A stretch of DNA of 64,000 nt, taken from an uncultured Allorhizobium sp. GTDB taxonomy: Bacteria; Pseudomonadota; Alphaproteobacteria; Rhizobiales; Rhizobiaceae. The stretch is from the NCBI GenBank assembly GCA_958439205.1, contig OY288189.1, positions 1,186,001 to 1,250,000 on the forward strand. The letters run 5' to 3'. The notes under the pieces were generated by a model. That model worked only from the letters and a program-made list of their open reading frames with translations, was not told the DNA's origin and made no database searches. Positions within the stretch are counted from its first letter, which is position 1. Each line of letters starts with the position of its first letter. The position numbers and the translations under genes are program-made. This document shows, piece by piece, positions 44,197 to 53,421 of this stretch.

Positions 44197-45162
44197 TCAC
44201 GTCAGCCTCTGGCCCAGATCATCCATCAGCCGCTCCCAGGCTGCAATGGCCGGATCAAGGGCCGTTGCCAGCGGATCGAATTTCTTGCGGGTCACCGCGC
44301 GGGCTAGCTGGAACTGAACGGTCTTGGCGCATTCGCTGATCTTCAGCGCTTCGCCAATGGCGTGCCCATGCGCTTTCTCGTTCAGCCAGGCAAGGTGGCT
44401 TGCCAGCAGTTCGAAATTGGCGCCGAACTGGCGCAGCGTGTTGAAGGCGTATTTGTGGAAATAGCCAAAGGGGCGTTCGGCGACCGCCTCGACCTGTTTC
44501 GGGAACACCGAGGCGAATTCGGCGATCGGATTGTCGTCGGGCCGGCGCTTAAAATGGCGGCGCAGGAGAGCCGTCGCCGTTGTCCGCTGGTGAGCGCTCG
44601 ACGGTTGTGTCTTCGGGAATTTGGCGAATTCGGTATAGGGGAGGAAGGGCAGGGTGCCTTCAGGCAGATTGCGCTGGAAGACGCCGTCGAAATCCTCTCC
44701 CGCAACGCGGAAGAAGCCGCCGTTGTGGAAATAATCCATGACCCGGTTCGCCATGTCGAGCCGATTGATGCCGACGGTCGTCTTGCCGTGCTCCTGCCGG
44801 TAGCCGACGCCTTGCGTGTCGGGCATGAAGTAGCTGTCCATCTCGACGAGGCAGAGGCGGCCGCGGGCGATCTGCTCGAAGACGTGGTTTTCGACGGTGT
44901 CGAAGATGGCGAGCTCGGTCACCCTGATGTCGTAGAGCTCTTCGAGATCCTCCAGCGGCACCTTGAAGAAGGTGAACTGGTCACCCTCGAAATCCTGGGT
45001 CAGTGTGAAGCCGAGCATGGCTTCCGGGGTAAAGCCTGCTGCGGCCAGTACCTCGATCCAGAGATCGACATAGCAATTGGTTTCCGGCCACATGCGCTCC
45101 TGATTGTGGAGCGCGTGGGAAGCGTAGTTTTCCGGATCGAGGCCGGGGAAGACCGATGTCAT
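44197..45162 (-). CDS. DUF1839 protein
   Basis: 321 residues from ATG 45162, opening TSVFPGLDPENYASHALHN, which I recognise as DUF1839. EDLEELYDIRVTELAIFDT and EMDSYFMPDTQGVGYRQEH are conserved-looking blocks. No membrane helix or signal. The family is of unknown function, but it accompanies amino acid:carrier-protein ligases in rhizobia, as here (7 bp after the ligase). It might receive or transfer the aminoacyl group, which is inference from linkage only. Confidence 0.8.
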   Translation of the reverse strand: MTSVFPGLDPENYASHALHNQERMWPETNCYVDLWIEVLAAAGFTPEAMLGFTLTQDFEGDQFTFFKVPLEDLEELYDIRVTELAIFDTVENHVFEQIARGRLCLVEMDSYFMPDTQGVGYRQEHGKTTVGINRLDMANRVMDYFHNGGFFRVAGEDFDGVFQRNLPEGTLPFLPYTEFAKFPKTQPSSAHQRTTATALLRRHFKRRPDDNPIAEFASVFPKQVEAVAERPFGYFHKYAFNTLRQFGANFELLASHLAWLNEKAHGHAIGEALKISECAKTVQFQLARAVTRKKFDPLATALDPAIAAWERLMDDLGQRLT

Positions 45163-45169
45163 TGCGGGT

Positions 45170-46078
45170 TCAGCCCCAGAGCGTCTTGCGCACGGCTTCC
45201 GGCCAGGAGGCGACGTCGAGGCCATGCTGGGCGAAGAGGGCAAGCGCGATGCGCTCCAGACCGAAGCCGACACAGGCGGTGTGAGCCACGGAGCCGTCGG
45301 CGAGCGAGAGGCCCCATTTCTGACCGAAGGCGTCCTGGTGGTAGTTGAAGCTCATGCAGGCGGTTTTGTTGGCCTGCGAGGTGACCGGGATGAGCAACTC
45401 GAACTTCAGGTTCTGGTCGCGCTGGTTGTTGGCAAGCAGCTTTCCGGCGCGGCCGAAGAAGGGGTCATTGGCGACGTCGATTTCGACGTCGAGGCCGATC
45501 GACTTCATCATCTCGACACCGCGATCCATCCAGGTCTGGCGGAAGCTCGTGACGTGGGCTTCGGTGCCCATGCAGACATATTCGCGCATCCGGAACAGTT
45601 GCTGGCGCGCCGGATCCTTCGACGGCTCATGGCGGAAGCAATAGGACTGCAGGTCGAAGAGGCCGCCTTCCATCGAGATCGGCCCACGCTTGGCGACTGT
45701 CGGATAGAGTGGGTAGCAGGCGGCCGGGGTCAGCGCGATATCGGTCGCCTTCTGTTCCTTCGTCCAGTCCTTGCCCTCTTCCATGCACTGGAGCAGGCTC
45801 ATGTGGTCGTGGTCATTGCCGCAGAAGGAATGCACGGTGCCCGCAAGCTGCGGGAAGCTCTTCATGTAGCCGCTCTTTTCGAAATAGGCGCGGTTCATGC
45901 CGGGCGGGAAGCGGATCGCTTCTGCGCCATCGGCCCCGCCGATCTTGTCGATCAGGCGCTCAAAGGCGGCGATGACGTCTTCGAACTGGCCGCTGCGGCC
46001 ATAGAGGCCGTCGACGCCCGTGTCGATGAGAAGGCCGCTCTCGAAGAGGCGGTCCAGAAAGCTCACCTGCATATCCAT
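45170..46078 (-). CDS. Amino acid:[carrier protein] ligase (SerRS-like)
   Basis: 302 residues. It has the class II synthetase core without tRNA-binding domains: motif 2 in [23 protein letters not shown] and motif 3 in [13 protein letters not shown]. The probable zinc ligands Cys121 ([10 protein letters not shown]), Glu166 (RMREYV) and Cys269 (HTACVGFG) are each offset by ten from the residues I recall for the Bradyrhizobium enzyme (Cys131, Glu176, Cys279). These enzymes activate a small amino acid and load it on a phosphopantetheine carrier protein. The carrier is two genes upstream in the same operon. Confidence 0.9.
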   Translation of the reverse strand: MDMQVSFLDRLFESGLLIDTGVDGLYGRSGQFEDVIAAFERLIDKIGGADGAEAIRFPPGMNRAYFEKSGYMKSFPQLAGTVHSFCGNDHDHMSLLQCMEEGKDWTKEQKATDIALTPAACYPLYPTVAKRGPISMEGGLFDLQSYCFRHEPSKDPARQQLFRMREYVCMGTEAHVTSFRQTWMDRGVEMMKSIGLDVEIDVANDPFFGRAGKLLANNQRDQNLKFELLIPVTSQANKTACMSFNYHQDAFGQKWGLSLADGSVAHTACVGFGLERIALALFAQHGLDVASWPEAVRKTLWG

Positions 46079-46082
46079 TTGG

Positions 46083-47264
46083 TTACCCCAACAATCCGGT
46101 TTCTTGCTTGTGCACGAGCAGCATGGTCGACGTGTTGCCGAGAATGCGGTCGTTGGAAATCATCAGTTCGGCGGAATGCGCATCCCGCAGATGGCGGCCG
46201 AGGCTGTAGGGCGTGCCGTTCTTGTAGCCCATGATGCCGCAGATCCTGAGCGCCTGATGGATGACCGGCAGGATCATCTCCGAGGAGGCGATCTTGACGT
46301 TGTTCATCGCCACGGCAAAGCCCATGGAGGATAGACGATCGGGATCCTTCAGGGCCTGTTCGTAGGAGGCCAGTCCCGACTGGATGTTGGAGCGGATCAC
46401 CTGAAGCTGGCTCGACATTTCGGCAAGCTGCACAAGGCCTGGAGGCTGGATGCCCGGCGCTTTGCGGGCGGCAGCGCGGATGAAGGTCTGGGCCTTGGTG
46501 AAGGCGTCCACGGCGATGCCATACCAGAGCGCGCTCCAGAGCAGATGGGAACTCGCGAGCATGGACTGGGCGGCGATCTCGGCGAAGGGCTTGGGCAGGA
46601 TCTGTTCTGCAGGCGCCTCGCCCTTGAACAGGAAGCCATCGGAGCAGGTGCCGCGCATGCCGAGCGTGTCCCAGACTTGGGTCTGTTCGAGCGTGTACTG
46701 GTCTTTCAGGAACACCGTCATCACCTGATCGGTCGGCGGGGCGTCCTTGTGGGCGCGCGATGTAATCAGGATGGCGTCGGCATGTTTGCCGTAGGAGATG
46801 ACTGTGGCGTCCTTCTCCAGCCGGCAGTGATTGCCGTCAACCTCTATGGCACAAATCGAATTGCGCAGGTTGCCGCCGATGCCGCCTTCGGTGGTGGCGG
46901 ATCCCAGCAGGAATTGGTCCGCGCAGATCCGGCGCATGAACTCGCGGTGCCAGGACGCCTCAGTGCCATGAGAAACGAGGCTCGACACCTTGATCTGGTG
47001 CATGGCGAAGATCATCGCGCTTGCGGCGCAGCCCTGGGCCATGATGGTGCAGAGTTCGGCGATCTCAGAGGTGGAGCGACCTTCGCCGCCGCAATCGACG
47101 GGGATCTGGATTCCCATCAGTCGCTCTGCCTTCATGGCGTCCACGGCTTCTTTCGGAAAGCGGCCGGCCTTGTCGACGTTGTCAGCATGCATCGCGGCGA
47201 TGGCCGCGACGCGGGACGCGCGCGCCTTCAGGCTCTTGTCCGTCGATGTGGAGGAGAGGTCCAT
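46083..47264 (-). CDS. Acyl-CoA dehydrogenase family protein of the aminoacyl carrier-protein operon
   Basis: 393 residues. Acyl-CoA dehydrogenase fold with an N-terminal helical domain ([18 protein letters not shown]), a middle beta domain ([19 protein letters not shown]) and C-terminal helices. The standard catalytic Glu region is not obvious. It starts within the carrier-protein stop (TGATG overlap) and ends 4 bp before the ligase, so its substrate is probably the aminoacyl thioester on the carrier, by analogy with carrier-bound amino acid oxidases. Flavin-dependent by family. Confidence 0.82.
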   Translation of the reverse strand: MDLSSTSTDKSLKARASRVAAIAAMHADNVDKAGRFPKEAVDAMKAERLMGIQIPVDCGGEGRSTSEIAELCTIMAQGCAASAMIFAMHQIKVSSLVSHGTEASWHREFMRRICADQFLLGSATTEGGIGGNLRNSICAIEVDGNHCRLEKDATVISYGKHADAILITSRAHKDAPPTDQVMTVFLKDQYTLEQTQVWDTLGMRGTCSDGFLFKGEAPAEQILPKPFAEIAAQSMLASSHLLWSALWYGIAVDAFTKAQTFIRAAARKAPGIQPPGLVQLAEMSSQLQVIRSNIQSGLASYEQALKDPDRLSSMGFAVAMNNVKIASSEMILPVIHQALRICGIMGYKNGTPYSLGRHLRDAHSAELMISNDRILGNTSTMLLVHKQETGLLG

Positions 47265-47515
47265 CAGGCGACCTTTCTGTCCCCGACGATGGTCGCGACC
47301 GTCGCCTCGATGGCGGCAATGCTGGCGAAGGACTTGCGGTTCAGGAGATGGTCCGGGAACTCCATGTCGAAGGCTTCTTCGAGGCCCAGCATCAGCTGGA
47401 CGGAGGCGAAGGACGACAGGCCGGCGGCATAAAGGTCAGCTTCGTCTGCAAGCGTCTCGACAGCGACGGGGAGGCCACCGAGTTTGGCCAGCAACGTGCG
47501 AATGGTTTCGTTCAT
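47264..47515 (-). CDS. Dedicated aminoacyl carrier protein
   Basis: 83 residues, acyl-carrier-like four-helix sequence. The phosphopantetheine motif reads GLSSFASVQ with attachment at Ser35; the usual Asp of DSL is Ser34. First gene of the five-gene operon, overlapping the dehydrogenase gene by one base. The operon promoter should lie in the 160 bp upstream toward epmB. It would be loaded by the ligase at 45170-46078. Confidence 0.87.
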   Translation of the reverse strand: MNETIRTLLAKLGGLPVAVETLADEADLYAAGLSSFASVQLMLGLEEAFDMEFPDHLLNRKSFASIAAIEATVATIVGDRKVA

Positions 47516-47675
47516 CGTTTTCCCTCCGATCGGACGTTCGAAATCTATTGAGCGATTTCTTACAGAGGAAAGACGAAGTTTCCGCTAAGCGTTTCGGTAA
47601 AATCAGAATGAACGGGCTGCGTGAGCCGGCGGAAAGCAGCCAGTTTTCGCGGTTTCGGCCACAATCGGTGTCGAG

Positions 47676-48719
47676 TTAGCCCTCGTAGACGTGTTCTTTG
47701 CCGTGGCGGTCGAGAACGATGTATCGATTTGGTTCAACTTGGCGCAGGCTATTCGTACCGATTTCAACCTTGCCGTGGCCGCCCGGAAGGTCGAGGATGT
47801 AGTGCGGAATGCAGAGGCCGGAGAGCTTGGTGCGCAGGTCTCGCATGATGGCCTGGCCCTCGGCGATGGTCAGCCGGAAATGTCCGGTGCCGGGCGCCAT
47901 GTCTGGATGGTGCAGGTAATAGGGCTTCACACCGATCTCGACAAATCCGCGCATGAGATCCGCAAGCGTATCGGCATTGTCGTTGACACCTTTCAGCAGA
48001 ACGCTCTGGCTGACTAGATGCACGCCCGCTGAGACCAGGCGTGTGCATGCCTCGCGAACCTCTGGCGTGAGTTCGCGCGCATGGTTCACATGCAGTGCGA
48101 GATAGAGCGTCTTGCCGCCGGACTGAAGCGCCTCGGTCAAGGCTTCGGAAATGCGCGCCGGATCGACGGCCGGAACTCGGCTGTGAATGCGAACGATCCG
48201 GACATGGGCGATCGTTGCCAGTTCCTGCATGACCGCGCGCAGGCGTCGTGGCGACAGGATCAGCGGATCGCCGCCTGTGAAGATCACTTCCCAGATCCGC
48301 TTGTCGGCGCGGATGTAATCGAGTGCCGCCTCCAAGGCATCGGGAGAGAGATTGCCGTCGCCCTGAGGCCCGACCATTTCTCGGCGGAAGCAGAAACGAC
48401 AATAGACCGGACAGGTATGCACGAGCTTGAGCAGGACCCGGTCCGGATAGCGGTGCACGATGCCTTCGACCGGCGAATGCGGATGGTCTCCGATGGGGTC
48501 TGCCCGCTCGTCGGGATGTTCGACAAGTTCAGCGGCCGTCGGCACGTATTGGGCCGCTATCGGATCGTGAGGGTCGGTGGGATCAATCAGCGCGCGGACA
48601 GTCGGCGTCAATGCAATGGCGTAACGCTCGGCGACGGCATCAAGCTGCGTTGCCTCAGCCGTCGTGACAAGGCCTTTGGACACGAGGTCGCTGACACTGC
48701 GCACGGTCGCCTCAGCCAA
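47676..48719 (-). CDS. epmB: EF-P (R)-beta-lysine forming radical SAM aminomutase
   Basis: 347 residues, lysine-2,3-aminomutase-like. Radical SAM cluster CPVYCRFCFRRE (CxxxCxxC) near residue 102, GGDPL SAM motif, and the PLP lysine in LPGGHGKVEIG near the C-terminus. It converts lysine to beta-lysine for EF-P. Overlaps epmA by 8 bp and sits beside efp, so assignment as EpmB rather than catabolic KamA is well supported by context. Confidence 0.92.
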   Translation of the reverse strand: MAEATVRSVSDLVSKGLVTTAEATQLDAVAERYAIALTPTVRALIDPTDPHDPIAAQYVPTAAELVEHPDERADPIGDHPHSPVEGIVHRYPDRVLLKLVHTCPVYCRFCFRREMVGPQGDGNLSPDALEAALDYIRADKRIWEVIFTGGDPLILSPRRLRAVMQELATIAHVRIVRIHSRVPAVDPARISEALTEALQSGGKTLYLALHVNHARELTPEVREACTRLVSAGVHLVSQSVLLKGVNDNADTLADLMRGFVEIGVKPYYLHHPDMAPGTGHFRLTIAEGQAIMRDLRTKLSGLCIPHYILDLPGGHGKVEIGTNSLRQVEPNRYIVLDRHGKEHVYEG

Positions 48720-49797
48720 GATGCGTCTCCGCGACCGGCGCCCAGATCACCTGGTCGATCCTCAATGCGCCGGTTGCCAGCATCACGAGGCGGTCAAAGC
48801 CAAGCGCGATCCCGGATGCTTCTGGCATTTCTTCCAAGGCTTCGAGGAAATCCTCGTCGAGCGGATAGGTTTCGCCATAGACACGCTGCTTCTCCGCCAT
48901 TTCTGCATCGAAGCGGCGGCGCTGTTCGGCCGGGTCCGTCAGTTCGCCGAAGGCATTGGCAAGCTCGACACCGCAGGCATAGACCTCGAAGCGCTCTGCC
49001 ACGCGCGGATCGTCGGCGCAGGGGCGGGCAAGGGCGGCCTCTGCGACCGGGTATCGGTCGAGAATGGTGACACGGCCGTTGCCGAGGTTGGGTTCGACCT
49101 TCTCCACAATGACGCGGCTGAACAGATCCGCCCATGTATCGTCGTCGGCAGCTCGCATGCCGGCCGCCTGCACCTGTGTCAGCAGCGCGTTTCGATCCGT
49201 GCTGCCATCTGCGCCAATGGTGGCCAACAGGTCGATGCCGGCGTGGCGGGTGAAGGCGTCTGCCACCGAGATGCGTTCCGGTTCTGCGAAAGGGTCAACG
49301 GTCTTGCCGCCATAGGCAAATTGCTGCGTGCCCGCAGTCCGCGCTGCGAGCGCGATCAGATCGGCGCAGTCCTGCATCAGCCGTTCATAGCTCGCGCCGA
49401 CGCGGTACCATTCCAGCATGGTGAATTCCGGATGGTGCAGGGGGCCGCGTTCCCGATTGCGGTAGACATGGGCGAAGCACGCGATTTTCGGCTCGCCGGC
49501 AGCCAGCAGTTTCTTGCAGGCGAATTCCGGCGATGTGTGCAGGTAAAGAGGCACAGCAGATCCATCGTGGCCGATCGCTTCGGTTTGGAAGGCATGCAGA
49601 TGGGCTTCGTTGCCGGGCGAAACCTGCAGGGTCGCAGTGTCGACCTCCACGAAGTCGTCCCCGGCGAAATGCGCGCGGAAAGCGGCCTGGATCCGATTGC
49701 GACCGATCAGGAAGGGGCGACGGTCCGCATGCACGGAAGCGCGCCACCACGGAGGGGATGATCGGCGGCTGTCAATCATGCCGGAATCTCGGTCCAT
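48712..49797 (-). CDS. epmA: EF-P beta-lysine ligase
   Basis: 361 residues; ATG 49797 is used, an ATG six codons later is possible. Class II LysRS-like catalytic core without the anticodon domain. Motif 2 is [23 protein letters not shown] and motif 3 is [17 protein letters not shown]. It attaches beta-lysine to the conserved Lys34 of EF-P. Coupled to epmB and divergent from efp across 119 bp. Confidence 0.93.
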   Translation of the reverse strand: MDRDSGMIDSRRSSPPWWRASVHADRRPFLIGRNRIQAAFRAHFAGDDFVEVDTATLQVSPGNEAHLHAFQTEAIGHDGSAVPLYLHTSPEFACKKLLAAGEPKIACFAHVYRNRERGPLHHPEFTMLEWYRVGASYERLMQDCADLIALAARTAGTQQFAYGGKTVDPFAEPERISVADAFTRHAGIDLLATIGADGSTDRNALLTQVQAAGMRAADDDTWADLFSRVIVEKVEPNLGNGRVTILDRYPVAEAALARPCADDPRVAERFEVYACGVELANAFGELTDPAEQRRRFDAEMAEKQRVYGETYPLDEDFLEALEEMPEASGIALGFDRLVMLATGALRIDQVIWAPVAETHLG

Positions 49798-49916
49798 TTC
49801 TCAACACGGGCTGGCTATTTTACCGGATTTGGGTTAGTTGCGCCCGAGAAATTCATAGAGGTCCGTCGGGACCGCCGTCCTTTACGACGGGTCTTACGCA
49901 GATACAAGGAATTCCA

Positions 49917-50486
49917 ATGGTCAAGATTATCGCCTCGTCCGTGCGCAAGGGCAATGTCATCGACGTGGACGGCAAGCTCTACGTCGTGCTGACTGCCGAA
50001 AACTTCCACCCGGGCAAGGGCACGCCGGTCACCCAGGTCAACATGCGCCGCATCGTCGATGGCGTGAAGGTTTCGGAACGCTGGCGCACGACCGAGCAGG
50101 TCGAGCGCGCGTTCGTTGAAGACGTGAACCACCAGTTCCTCTACGAGGACGGTGAAGGCTTCCACTTCATGAACCCTGAAAACTACGACCAGGTCGTCGT
50201 CGATGTCGAAACCATGGGCGACCAGAAAGCCTATCTGCAGGAAGGCATGGTCTGCATCCTGTCCATGCACGAAGGCGTCGCACTCGCCATCCAGCTGCCG
50301 CGTCACGTGACGCTCGAGATCGTCGAGACCGAGCCGGTCGTGAAGGGCCAGACGGCATCGTCGTCTTACAAGCCCGCGATCCTGTCGAACGGTATCCGCA
50401 CGATGGTGCCGCCGCATGTCGACGCCGGCATCCGCGTCGTCATCGCGACCGAAGACAATTCCTACGTTGAGCGCGCCAAGAACTAA
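49917..50486 (+). CDS. efp: Elongation factor P
   Basis: 189 residues, ATG 49917 with AAGGA upstream. Three beta-barrel domains. The modification site Lys34 lies in [14 protein letters not shown]. It relieves ribosome stalling at polyproline stretches. With epmA and epmB next door, this window holds a complete EF-P modification locus. A clear terminator follows. Confidence 0.96.
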   Translation: MVKIIASSVRKGNVIDVDGKLYVVLTAENFHPGKGTPVTQVNMRRIVDGVKVSERWRTTEQVERAFVEDVNHQFLYEDGEGFHFMNPENYDQVVVDVETMGDQKAYLQEGMVCILSMHEGVALAIQLPRHVTLEIVETEPVVKGQTASSSYKPAILSNGIRTMVPPHVDAGIRVVIATEDNSYVERAKN

Positions 50487-50510
50487 GAGCTGTAGCTCGA
50501 CCGATACCTA

Positions 50511-50543
50511 AAAGCCCGGCGTGGACCACGCCGGGCTTTTTGT
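50511..50543 (+). terminator. Terminator after efp
   Basis: AAAGCCCGGCGTGG and CCACGCCGGGCTTT around one base, then TTTGTTTG. Strong intrinsic terminator. Confidence 0.92.
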
Positions 50544-50638
50544 TTGCTCGTCATTTCCCCTAATGCCGGCGGGGCGCAGGGTGCCCCGCCGGCCGTTCTC
50601 GCCGGTCACGCTCGCGCCATCACGGAGCGCTTACGTGA

Positions 50639-50869
50639 TCAGCGTCCGGCGAGAATGGGACTGCCGAAGTTCAATGCCTTGGGGCGGGCGGCAGTTGCCT
50701 TCATGGCATCGCCCCGCTCGAGCAACATGATCTGCTCCTTCAAGTGCAGCTTGATCTTCTTCAAGGCGCGGACCCTGATACCATCAGGCTGCGGACGGCG
50801 CTGTTCCTCGTCAATCTTGGCGGCGACGATCGAATGGCGGGCTCTCAGGGCTTTGAGCAGTTGCTTCAT
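50639..50869 (-). CDS. DUF465 (YdcH-type) small protein
   Basis: 76 residues, ATG 50869 with AAGGAGA. Pattern LRARHSIVAAKIDEEQRRPQPDGIRVRALKK..LKEQI fits DUF465, an antiparallel helical hairpin of unknown role. Divergent from the OxyR-like gene with 101 bp between, containing an OxyR-type site. Confidence 0.85.
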   Translation of the reverse strand: MKQLLKALRARHSIVAAKIDEEQRRPQPDGIRVRALKKIKLHLKEQIMLLERGDAMKATAARPKALNFGSPILAGR

Positions 50870-50944
50870 GGCGATCTCCTTTCGTGCCTCATCTATATGA
50901 CCCGCCTTGATTGATTGTTCCAATTCATTGATTATATAAAACTG

Positions 50945-50959
50945 ATAGTTTTTCTCTAT
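50945..50959. promoter_or_regulatory. OxyR-type ATAG-N7-CTAT site
   Basis: ATAG (50945-50948), 7 bases, CTAT (50956-50959), ending 11 bp before the OxyR-like start. One seven-base spacer upstream, 50934-50937 reads ATAT, a weak match to the second half. It is well placed for autoregulation. Confidence 0.5.
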
Positions 50960-50970
50960 GAGGTTCGGCG

Positions 50971-51897
50971 ATGCCTTTTCGACCCAGTCATCGGCAGTTG
51001 GAGTATCTCGTCACGCTGGGCGAGACAGGGCACTTCGGAGAGGCCGCAAAGCGTTGCAATGTCTCGCAGCCGACGCTCTCGGTGCAGGTGGCGCTGCTTG
51101 AGAAGCAGCTCGGGGTGACGTTGATTGATCGCATGCCCGGACAGGTCGTGCCGACGCCCGTCGGTGCCGAGGTCATCACAGCCGCGAAGGTCATCCTTAA
51201 TGGTCTGGATGAAATCCGTGCGGTTGCAACGGGATCGAAAGCCAATCTTGGCGGCGCCATCCGGCTGGGGGTCGCTCCCTCGTTCGGACCCTACTTCCTG
51301 CCCTATCTCCTGCCGCCGCTCCACAAGCGCTATCCTGAACTCAAGATCTACATCCGCGAGGATCGGCCGCGTCAGTTGGAGAAGGCAGTGCTGCAGGGGG
51401 AGACGGATTGTGGATTGGGACCTCTGCCATCCTCCGAAGACGGCTTTGTCTCGCTCCAGATCTGCCGGGAGCGGATCCTCCTCGGCGTGCCCAAGGCGCA
51501 TCGGCTGGCCGCGTTCGACACGATTTCACCGGATGAGCTCAAGGGTGAGAGGCTGCTCACGCTTGGCCCGGGGCATCGCTTGATGGATGAGGTGAGGCGT
51601 CTCGCCGATATGTCGGGTGCCACGCTCGCCGAAGAGTATGAAGGGTCGAGCCTCGACGCGATCCGCCAGATGGTCTCGATCGAGATGGGGCTTTCGCTCT
51701 TTCCGGAACTCTATGTGCGATCGGAGTTTGCCAAGGAAGACGGGATCAAACTCCTGACAATCGAGCATTGGCAAGGGGTGCGAGACATTGGCTTTTTCTG
51801 GCGGCAGGCCTCGGCTCGGCAAAGCCACTTCGAGGCACTGGCCGAACTTGGCCACTCGGTGGCGGATAGGATCTTTTCACCGAGTGAGCCGAAATGA
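50971..51897 (+). CDS. OxyR-like LysR regulator lacking the redox cysteines
   Basis: 308 residues. LysR HTH at about 8-65 (HRQLEYLVTLGETGHFGEAA, SQPTLSVQVALLEKQLG) typical of OxyR. The effector domain follows the OxyR pattern (RLGVAPSFGPYFLPYLLP, SSLDAIRQMVSIEMGLSLFP), but the GHC-LRDQAM-GFC loop is GHRLMDEVRRLA, so both peroxide-sensing Cys are missing. It cannot sense peroxide by the E. coli disulfide mechanism. It is divergent from DUF465 and preceded by an OxyR-type DNA site. Confidence 0.85.
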   Translation: MPFRPSHRQLEYLVTLGETGHFGEAAKRCNVSQPTLSVQVALLEKQLGVTLIDRMPGQVVPTPVGAEVITAAKVILNGLDEIRAVATGSKANLGGAIRLGVAPSFGPYFLPYLLPPLHKRYPELKIYIREDRPRQLEKAVLQGETDCGLGPLPSSEDGFVSLQICRERILLGVPKAHRLAAFDTISPDELKGERLLTLGPGHRLMDEVRRLADMSGATLAEEYEGSSLDAIRQMVSIEMGLSLFPELYVRSEFAKEDGIKLLTIEHWQGVRDIGFFWRQASARQSHFEALAELGHSVADRIFSPSEPK

Positions 51898-51899
51898 AA

Positions 51900-51922
51900 A
51901 TCCCCGGCGCAGGGCCGGGGAT
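51900..51922 (-). terminator. Terminator after gabD
   Basis: ATCCCCGGC, five-base loop, GCCGGGGAT; on the minus strand TTTTCATTTC follows. Confidence 0.85.
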
Positions 51923-51933
51923 CTCGAATGCGA

Positions 51934-53418
51934 TCAGGCGATGCCGCCGAGGCAGATGTACTTGATCTCGGTGTAGTCATCGATGCCGTATTTCGACCCT
52001 TCGCGGCCGAGACCCGACTGCTTGATGCCACCGAAGGGTGCTACTTCCGTCGAGATGAGGCCGGTGTTGACGCCGACCATGCCGTATTCGAGAGCTTCCG
52101 CGACCCGGAAGATTTTGGCGATGTCCTTCGAGTAGAAATAGGAGGCAAGGCCGAATTCGGTTGCATTGGCGAGTTCGACGACTTCGTCTTCGGTCTCGAA
52201 TTTGAAGAGCGGCGCAACCGGGCCAAAGGTCTCTTCGGTCGCGACCTTCATATCGGTGGTCACACCGGTGAGGATCGTCGGTTCGAAGAAGAGTTCGCCA
52301 GCCGAGGACGGCTTGCCGCCGAGGGCGACCTTTGCACCCTTGGAGACAGCGTCTGCAACGTGTTCCTTGACCTTGTCGACCGCCTTGGCATCGATCAGCG
52401 GGCCGGTCGTCACACCTTCGGCAAAACCGTTGCCGACCTTCAACTGCCCGACCTTTTCCGCGAGCTTCTTGGCAAACGCATCGTAGATGCCGGACTGGAC
52501 ATAGAGACGGTTGGCGCAGACGCAGGTCTGGCCGGCATTGCGATACTTGGAGATCATCGCACCTTCGACCGCGGCATCGAGATCCGCATCGTCGAAGACG
52601 ATGAAGGGCGCGTTGCCGCCGAGTTCGAGGCCGAGCTTCATGATCTGGTCGGCACCCTGGCGCATCAGGATGCGGCCGACATTGGTGGAGCCGGTGAAGG
52701 TCAGCTTGCGGACCTTGTCATTGGCGCAGAATTCCTGGCCGACCATGGCTGCATCGGTCGAGGTTAGTACCGAGAACAGGCCGGCAGGCAGGCCAGCGCG
52801 CTCGGCAAGGATGGCGAGTGCCAGTGCCGAAAGCGGGGTCTGGGCGGCAGGCTTCGATACCATTGCGCAGCCGACGGCGAGAGCCGGTGCTACCTTCCGG
52901 GCGAGCATCGCGTTCGGGAAGTTCCACGGCGTGATCGCACCGACGACGCCGATCGGCTGCTTGATGACCATGATCCGCTTGTCGGCCTGGTGACCGGGGA
53001 TGGTGTCCCCATAGACGCGCTTGGCTTCCTCGGCAAACCATTCGACGTAGGATGCACCGTAGAGGATTTCGCCGCGGGCCTCAGTCCAGGGCTTGCCCAT
53101 TTCCATCGTGAGAATGGTTGCGAGGTCGTCGGCATTGGCGACCATCAGGTCGTTCCACTTGCGCAGAACCGCGGCGCGTTCCTTGCCGGTCTTCTTCGCC
53201 CAGGCCTTCTGTGCGGCATGCGCCGCATCGATGGCCTTGGTGACTTCGGCCTTGTTTACATCGGGGAGAACCGCGATGACTTCGCCCGTTGCCGGGTTGG
53301 TGACCTCGAAGGTCTTGCCCGACTGGCTTGCGGCCAGCCAGTCATTGCCGACCAGCGACTTGTCCGTCGCCAGTGTCGGGTCCTTCAGTTTGTCGGTCAG
53401 AACTTTCGAAATGGTCAT
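51934..53418 (-). CDS. gabD: Succinate-semialdehyde dehydrogenase
   Basis: 494 residues. ALDH fold with catalytic Cys in NAGQTCVCANRLY, general base Glu in GLELGGNAPF and NAD(P) site FTGSTNVGR. C-terminal EGSKYGIDDYTEIKYIC is typical of GabD. It oxidises succinate semialdehyde to succinate for the TCA cycle. Starts 3 bp after the gabT stop, one operon. Confidence 0.92.
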   Translation of the reverse strand: MTISKVLTDKLKDPTLATDKSLVGNDWLAASQSGKTFEVTNPATGEVIAVLPDVNKAEVTKAIDAAHAAQKAWAKKTGKERAAVLRKWNDLMVANADDLATILTMEMGKPWTEARGEILYGASYVEWFAEEAKRVYGDTIPGHQADKRIMVIKQPIGVVGAITPWNFPNAMLARKVAPALAVGCAMVSKPAAQTPLSALALAILAERAGLPAGLFSVLTSTDAAMVGQEFCANDKVRKLTFTGSTNVGRILMRQGADQIMKLGLELGGNAPFIVFDDADLDAAVEGAMISKYRNAGQTCVCANRLYVQSGIYDAFAKKLAEKVGQLKVGNGFAEGVTTGPLIDAKAVDKVKEHVADAVSKGAKVALGGKPSSAGELFFEPTILTGVTTDMKVATEETFGPVAPLFKFETEDEVVELANATEFGLASYFYSKDIAKIFRVAEALEYGMVGVNTGLISTEVAPFGGIKQSGLGREGSKYGIDDYTEIKYICLGGIA

Positions 53419-53421
53419 GCC

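Noticed and set aside
47676..48719. Catabolic lysine 2,3-aminomutase (kamA)
   Set aside because: Its overlap with epmA and neighbouring efp make the EF-P modification role far more likely.
50971..51897. True peroxide-sensing OxyR
   Set aside because: Both redox cysteines are absent in the aligned loop, so the name oxyR was not assigned.
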